From assembly GCF_021462225.1 (NCBI RefSeq), contig NC_061804.1, positions 13,584,740-13,648,739 on the forward strand: 64,000 nt of DNA, in the 5' to 3' direction. The translations under genes were made by a program, and so were the position numbers. Below, piece by piece: positions 57,825 to 64,000 of this stretch. Below the pieces are notes generated by a model. The model was not told where the DNA came from, did no database searches, and saw only the letters and a program-made list of their open reading frames with translations. This DNA comes from Girardinichthys multiradiatus. Taxonomy: Eukaryota; Chordata; Actinopteri; Cyprinodontiformes; Goodeidae. Position 1 is the stretch's first letter. Each line of letters opens with the position of its first letter.

Positions 57825-58016
57825 CATCTCTGTTTGTTTAGGGAGCTGTACAAAGGAGGCACATTTATACACTGATACGCAGATCAGTAGGCACTTTGAG
57901 GTTAAGTGCTTTGCCCAAGGGCACATTGATATGTGGTAGGAGGAAGCTGGAATTGAACTCACAACACTCGGATTGCAAGACGAATATTCTTCTCAATGAG
58001 ACACAGTCTCATTCTG
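57825..58016 (-). mobile_element. tRNA-derived SINE, diverged
   Basis: The minus strand reads GACTGTGTCTCATTGAGAAGA, GTCTTGCAATCCGAGTGTTG, then GAGTTCAATTCCAGC (a decayed B box) and GTGCCCTTGGGCAAAGCACTT. The AAGGCACTTAACC-type body after the B box is frequent in fish tRNA-like repeats. Confidence 0.55.
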
Positions 58017-59669
58017 GGGGCTTTCTATGATTTAAATTGCTTAACTTTATTTGGCAGTGAACATTATTTTGACTCCCCTATCAGACTGCTGCATACCTGT
58101 CCTAGGTTTTAATAGTGGACGCGTACCTTATATTGCAGCAAACAATTAGATCTCCAGCTATACCATGCATAAACATCACGGCCCTGAAGCGCCACACTCA
58201 CTGTACACAGGCACCACTGCAGTGTAATTTACGCTGCTGAACTGTCATAACAATGAACCCATATTAACATTAGTTATTTATATGCTAAGCTATGCAGATG
58301 CTTCGTTTGTACTGATGAAGATTCACTCAACATGTCAGGCCCAACACTTGAAGTGGCTGACTTTCTGTCTAATTCAGCAAATAATCAGTTGACCACATGG
58401 GGTGCTCATAGGCTTTGTGAAAAATAACCAACCTCCATCCCTAAAATGTTCATGGCAGAAAAATTAAACAAGGGGGTGACATCTTGGCAAAAGTAAGGCA
58501 TTATGTTCTGATGTAGAGGCACTGGGAACTCTACAACACTCAGCCTAATAGACCCACTATAGAAACAGAGGGTACATCATAAGCAACAAACTTCATACAT
58601 GAGACAGGACTTAATGTTTCACAAAATGTCCCTCAGGTTTTTACATTTAGACCTATGTAAAATATGTTTTTGATATATCAACATAGGTCATGGGATAAAT
58701 GGTGTGACAGCTGCTTGAATGATCTTTTCTCTGACATAAAATGACAATAATCCTTATTTATTACCAGGGATGACTAATTAATATTTTAATTGCCTAACTG
58801 CAGAATTTAATATCAATTAATCACCTTCAACCCCCAGTTCACTTTCACGGGTTCTTTAGAGGAAAAGAGAACATACTAATATTTTGACATTGGACTCTTT
58901 TGTTGTAGACAAATCCCCACGTTGTTCATTTATATCCATCATAACATTTACTGTATGTGCAGACAACTGATGATTTTTGCTACATTTGGAGAATCGCTCA
59001 GAGAGGCTGTATACTGCAGCTCCCTTCATGTCTGACAATGTATGCTGTATGTGCTCACAGCCAGCAAAAAACTGAGTGAAGGTTGTGTGGAAGCTAAATG
59101 CTTTGTGTCTCATTAGCTGTGATGACTTGTGATTAAAGTGTGGAAAGCTCTCAGATAACAAGCTACCTATTATATCCAGTGAAAGAGAGGAGGGCTAATT
59201 ACATTTAATCCATTGCTGCAAAACTGACCTGAATGCAGGAGTACAGTTGTTGCTCTCGCATTCAATGAATAAACGTATTCACTCGAGTGTCATTTAATGT
59301 AATCAGCAGAGAATTTTGGTATGAACTGAAGCCAAACAAGATTTCTTACATAATGGGATTCATTTTGGCATCAATGATAGATGATGCACATGCCCTACAA
59401 GGATCAACTGCCCTCCTCACTCCTTGCCATCTTTGTCCACTGCTTTTCAAAGCCTTTCACAGTCACTCCATGTTGAAAAAGTTAGATATCATGCAATCTA
59501 ATCCAAGAAAGGCTTGAAGTACTGAGAAGAGATGGGATTTACAACGAGGGTTGTAGTAATGCTGGTATAATCAAAATTTGATTTATTTAATTCAACTAAT
59601 TTATTGTGTTTAATGATTGATTTAACCTATTCTTTTTCAATTTTTTTTTTATAATAGTTTTGTTTGAGA

Positions 59670-60180
59670 TGATTATCTGTTGGAACACCCAATTTTGTCC
59701 AAGTTTCTACCATCTAGCTGTTGATTTAGGGGAGGTTCTTCTTTCATATTCTTTACTATGCCATGGACTTGTGTGAAGCACTGGTATCACAGGCAGTTAT
59801 TCCGACCCACAGCATTATGCCACCACGCTTTACAGCTGGTGCCGTGTTCTTATGTTTGAAAACCTCATCTTGATGCCTCAAAACATACTTCTTGCCATTG
59901 TGGCTAAGTAGGTGAAGCTTTAAATCCTCTGAAAAGAAGTATTTTGGCTTTTCCATGTGAACGGCAACGAATTTCATTTTTGCTTGAAGTCAATTTTAGT
60001 AGGCACTTCTTTCTTGGCCACCACCCTCTCAGTATATGGCAACGTTAACCTTGCTTCACGGTGGACAATGACACGAGTGTTCCAACAGTTTCCAGTTAAT
60101 GGCAAACTTTAGCCGTGATGGTTTCTGGGTAGTTCCTAAAAATCCTAGTAATTCCTTTTTATCTCTGCGTGACAGTCTGA
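59670..60180 (-). mobile_element. Tc1-like transposase fragment, minus orientation
   Basis: The minus strand reads MEKPKYFFSEDLKLHLLSHN, GKKYVLRHQDEVFKHKNTAP and AVKRGGIMLWVGITACDTSA, matching the catalytic middle of a Tc1 transposase (YVxRxxxExxxxxNTxPTVKHGGGSIMLWG). Upstream text AATTTTGTCCAAGTTTCTACC belongs to the same element. Frameshifts follow. Confidence 0.7.
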
Positions 60181-60199
60181 CTCATATGTTTGAAAATTA

Positions 60200-60440
60200 G
60201 GTGTTTCAACCGGTTAATGATCCTAAACATACAACAAACCTAGCTTTAGAATAGATACAGCTGGTTAACATTCGGCTTTTGGATTGGCCCTGACCACAAC
60301 CTTACAGATTATGCTCAAAAGCCAAGTCCGTGCAAGTATACTCCCCTATTTAAAAGAGCTCTACCAGTTCTGATAAGAACGGTCAAAGGCTTACTATTAA
60401 AATTACTAATAAAATATTATAAAGTGTGGTAAAAAAAAAA
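60200..60440 (+). mobile_element. Tc1-like transposase C-terminal fragment, plus orientation
   Basis: The plus strand reads FQPVNDPKHTTN (usually FQQDNDPKHTSK) followed by a degenerate WIQLVNIRLLDWP-type run and KSQVRAS (about 60310-60340), as in the second half of Tc1 transposases. Its orientation is opposite to the fragment just to the left, so the two halves are not in their original arrangement. Confidence 0.6.
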
Positions 60441-63400
60441 TGCTAGAAGCCACATCTTCATGGCAATTTTAATGTTAGAGATGTATATGTACAATATTGC
60501 CAATGTCTAATGTATAAATGTACCTTTAATGTAACTGCACAAAATTAAAAAAAACACCACATTCTTTGATTTAATGCTTATTATTTTTCTATATGAAAGA
60601 TGTAAAAATATGACTATAAAGGCAAGAGATAAGTTCAAACCCTAAAATGGTAGATGGAGAGATTCAGCATTCAGTTTGTAAAAAGTCAGGAGTAACAAGC
60701 TAGTAAACACATTTGTCAAAAGTCACTTTAGGTATATATAAACACTAAAGGTATATATACTTACAGTACAGTCCAAGAACTAGGCAAGCAGTAGGAACAA
60801 AGAGAAACCACAGTAAATACAAACGAGGAGAGTGTGACTTAAAAACATCATGACAGAAACATAAAGAAGGAAAGACCCACGGAGCTGCTACTCTGGTGTT
60901 AATCTGATGGGAAACCAGAGATGCAGGCTTATGAGTCAACATGTCGACACTAGAACATCTGCTTAAAATCACAAAACGAAAGAGGAATAAAGAAATGGAT
61001 ACAGAGGAACACAGAAAAGTGGGGATCTTAGAAAATGGCTCCACACACAGTTACATGTTTGAGAAGACACAAAGCTGTTCTGCCAAAAAGAGGAAAGACA
61101 TAAACGACCGATGGCAAGAACAACCCTTCAGTCACCCTGCAAAGCAAAAACGCTTTGAGATTCATGCTCTACTTCTCAAACACTGACAGACTGTGATGTC
61201 TAGAGCAAAGATTTATGAGCCAGATGACGTGTCACGTGCTGGAGAACTTATGACTGCAACCCAGAGCTTTCTGTAATGAATACTGACTGCTTTTATCAAA
61301 CTAATTTAGTTTCATTATGTCTTAAAATAATGTTCACAGAGTTCCTGCAAATTTCAGTAGGTTAAATTAAAGAGGTTTAGGGCCTTCGTATGTGTATAGT
61401 GATAGAAATGTAGGCCAAACACACACTATGTAACAGAATGTCTGTTCTGTAAATTCCAACTTACTTGATCACTGATATTTAAATTACTAAACTTTGTCAG
61501 CTTAAGTTGTTGTTGTTTTTCAGCTCTGATGTGAGTAATGCTTTTGCTTCTAAGCTGACTAAATAAAATGCTTTCGGGGGCATTGCGTGGTATAGTAGTT
61601 GATCTTTGGCCTTGATTTACATCTTTGTCGCAAATGCAGAGAATTTCTTGATTTGGTTAAAAAAAAAACACAGCAGGTGTATAAATTAAGTATGTTCTAT
61701 AATAAAATAAAAGATGGAATCTTTCAATTGAAAACCATTACAGTGAAACGAAAGGTGGCAATTGAAAAGAAACAACTCTGCATGAAGGCAACATGAAGAA
61801 AAGAAAAAGGCGAAACTTGAATTTTTAGGTTAATGTAATTATAGGCAGGAATTTGTTGGGGATGTTCAACTTTGGAGTTTAAAGCAGAACTATTGTGGGT
61901 TTGCAGAGTTGCATAACACCAACAAGCAGGAGTGTGTGTGTCAGTCAGAGCAGATATATGGCTTGTGGAATAAATTAAGATCCAATTCACTATCAATCTC
62001 TTTCACCTTTCTCTTTCTTGGTCTGCTCTCTGACATTCTGTCTACATATGCATAAATAACACACAATGAGTGTCCTCCATGTTAGTTTATATAATTATAG
62101 GTTCAGAAACCTTTGTGACAAGAGCAGATTAAAGACATCCTTTAATGGCCCAGAAGGTTCAGTCTTATCAGACAGAAATCTGTGATTTTGCTAGAAGCCA
62201 CCAATAGCCTTTCTGTACCTGGGTGCTTGGATTATTTTGAAGGCAAACATGAAACTTAGCAGTTTCTGCATTTTAACAAAAAGAAACAAAGAACAAACAT
62301 GTAAAGAGATTGACTTTGCACAACATAAATATCTCAAACAGCTATTTTAATCAGTCAATGCACAAGAATGGCAGCTTATTAGCACAGACTTTCTCAGCAC
62401 TGCAGTTTTTAACTTTATAAGGGTTTTCACCATTCAGGGAGGCTGAGGAGTCAGGCCAATGATGCCAAACAGCTTCAAAGGAAACTGAGACACCTGAAAT
62501 ATGCGATGACAGCAGCAAACCAGCCTAATGAGGTGTGCAAGAGGCTTTTCTTCCTGGATTGAATGGAGTTGCTCAATAATTTTTGGGATTTTTCACTTAG
62601 ATATTAACACATCTTTACCAGCACACCACTAAATATAACACCATTCTGCCAAAGTTGCTCCTTTTATGTTGCTTTTATTTTTGTTGTATTATTAATATGA
62701 TTCTAGAGGGAAAGTTCTGAGATGAGAAGTCAGCTCCAGGGAGCAGAATTTAGGTCTCTTCTCTGTTCCATTACTCAGAAATTACCAGAACTTTCTCATG
62801 ATGCTCATTTATGTGAGAGGTTCTCGTCAGAGAGAAGTGCTATCTCTAAAGCGGACATGCCCTAAAGAGTGTACATGCTAATATGACAAAATCTCACTCA
62901 AATCAATAGACAATGACAATAATTTTCCCCTGCTACCTGCAACAGATAGAAATACATCTGTTCATTCATTTTCTGCAAATGCAACCTGCATCTTGCAGAA
63001 AATGCATTTTTTGTCACACAAGAAAATAAGCGTTATTAATTAGGCCTGTTTACTGGTCCCCTCATGTTTTTGGATGTTTTTTTACCTCCAAGTAAGAAAC
63101 TGGATGAATACAAACTTGTTGGTACCCCTACATAAATAAAGCTGTGATATGTTGCTTTATTTCTCCTGCAAAGGGATTTGGGTGAAAGCAATCTAATGCA
63201 GCACCTCCATACTTCTAGCAAGTGAAGAAATAAACAAATAATTTACTGCTTATTTTACAAAGATATGCTCAGATGCTATTGGCAGATTTGTTGATGCCCC
63301 TAAAGAGAATATTAACCCTTGCCTGTTTAACATTAATTAGTATCACAGATGCCTCCAAGCTGCTAAGGTTGATGAGACTGAAGAAATTTCCTAGGAGGTG

Positions 63401-63479
63401 GACATAAGAGGAAATTAGAGCTGCACGAAAACATGTAATTATGATACCACAATTGTGATTTGATATATTAGGAAGTTCT

Positions 63480-64000
63480 AGAGGACATGCAACCCCAGGT
63501 TGATCAGACAGACATTGTGGACAGAAAAAAAGAGCCAAGGACACCTTCCTTAGCTGGTCATGCTGAACTCCAAGAACAAACATGTCATTTTCCTAACCCC
63601 CACACCCTCACAGTTTGGACCCCAATGGACTTCACTGAAGAAAACCCTGAGGGACTCTACTTGCTAGAAAAACACAAAAGCCAGAATGTAGACAAGCCCC
63701 AAAATCTCCAGGATAAATTCCTTTAGACAAATGAGACAAAAGTGCCCAGTGTCAAAAAGCTTCGCATCAGTTGCAGGTCATGGGTCCTCTAACAGGAGCA
63801 TAACTGAAAACACACAGCTAAAACAACATGGCTGAGACAAAAAAATTAAATCAGGAACTATTCTTAATGAGCCCAGATCTTCATCCTATAAAACATCTAC
63901 AGAAAGATCACCTGTGGTAGGGTGAAAAGCTTTTTTCAGTTCTCTGTTGGCCTATATCAGTGGACTATGAAAATTACACATTTAAAGCTGAGTAGTATAC
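63480..64000 (+). mobile_element. Tc1-like remnant at the window edge
   Basis: The plus strand has TTAGACAAATGAGACAAAAG (LWTDETKI-like region) and later GGTCATGGGTCCTCTAACAGG followed by AAAACACACAGCTAAAAC, which resembles the QQDNDPKHTAKT region. GATCTTCATCCTATAAAACAT then recalls PDLNPIEHLW. Heavily mutated; the family is uncertain. Confidence 0.45.

Larger units (their letters stand above)
56504..64000 (-). other. rapgef6 upstream intron (open at the window edge)
   Basis: The RA exon begins with a split codon, so transcription must come from beyond 64000. I found no PDZ-domain or linker exon here. Contents recognised: a SINE at 57825-58016, oppositely oriented Tc1 fragments at about 59670-60440, and a Tc1-like remnant from about 63480 to the edge. 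The rest is ordinary AT-rich intron. Confidence 0.7.

Noticed and set aside
1..64000. CRISPR array, operon, prophage or other prokaryotic system
   Set aside because: Spliced vertebrate gene, fish repeats and AT-rich introns throughout; no spaced direct repeats or ribosome-binding-site-led gene clusters.

Overview
The window is vertebrate nuclear DNA, almost certainly from a teleost fish. It is AT-rich, with long introns and gene deserts, GT-AG exons, CA microsatellites, and a repeat set typical of fish: decayed Tc1-like transposons, hAT-type foldback elements, RTE/Rex-type and L2-type LINE pieces, and tRNA-derived SINEs. There is no bacterial or phage gene organisation.

One protein-coding gene is well supported: the 3' part of rapgef6 (PDZ-GEF2, a Rap guanine-nucleotide exchange factor) on the minus strand. 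Twelve coding exons run from 56503 down to 36152. Their splice phases join exactly, giving 890 residues and a stop. In order they encode the RA domain, the CDC25-type RasGEF catalytic domain, a long disordered tail with two PY motifs (PPGY and PPDY), and a C-terminal PDZ ligand ending VSAV. The exons for the cyclic-nucleotide-binding, REM and PDZ domains lie beyond 64000. Two features assign the gene to RAPGEF6 and not RAPGEF2: the segment around TEKGLIVYCVTSP and the VQGGAHKKR stretch.

The most interesting feature is an apparent alternative terminal exon at 43505-42832. It has a strong acceptor in the correct phase, 223 open codons, a stop, and an AATAAA about 113 bases later. Using it would replace the normal tail, including the PY motifs and PDZ ligand, with an Arg/Ser/Pro-rich tail.

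Layout: 1-32.5 kb is gene-poor. It holds an L2-type LINE 3' end, two hAT foldbacks, a GC-rich dead RTE/Rex-like LINE (7.64-9.99 kb), a perfect 31-bp palindrome at 11.77 kb, CA repeats, and Tc1 and LINE remnants. About 32.5-36.2 kb is the probable rapgef6 3' UTR. 36.2-56.5 kb is the rapgef6 exon/intron region, with several Tc1 copies and a SINE. 56.5-64 kb is upstream intron with a SINE and rearranged Tc1 remnants. In human, CDC42SE2 lies convergent to and downstream of RAPGEF6. I could not find its coding exons here; only weak exon candidates are reported for the 1-32 kb region.
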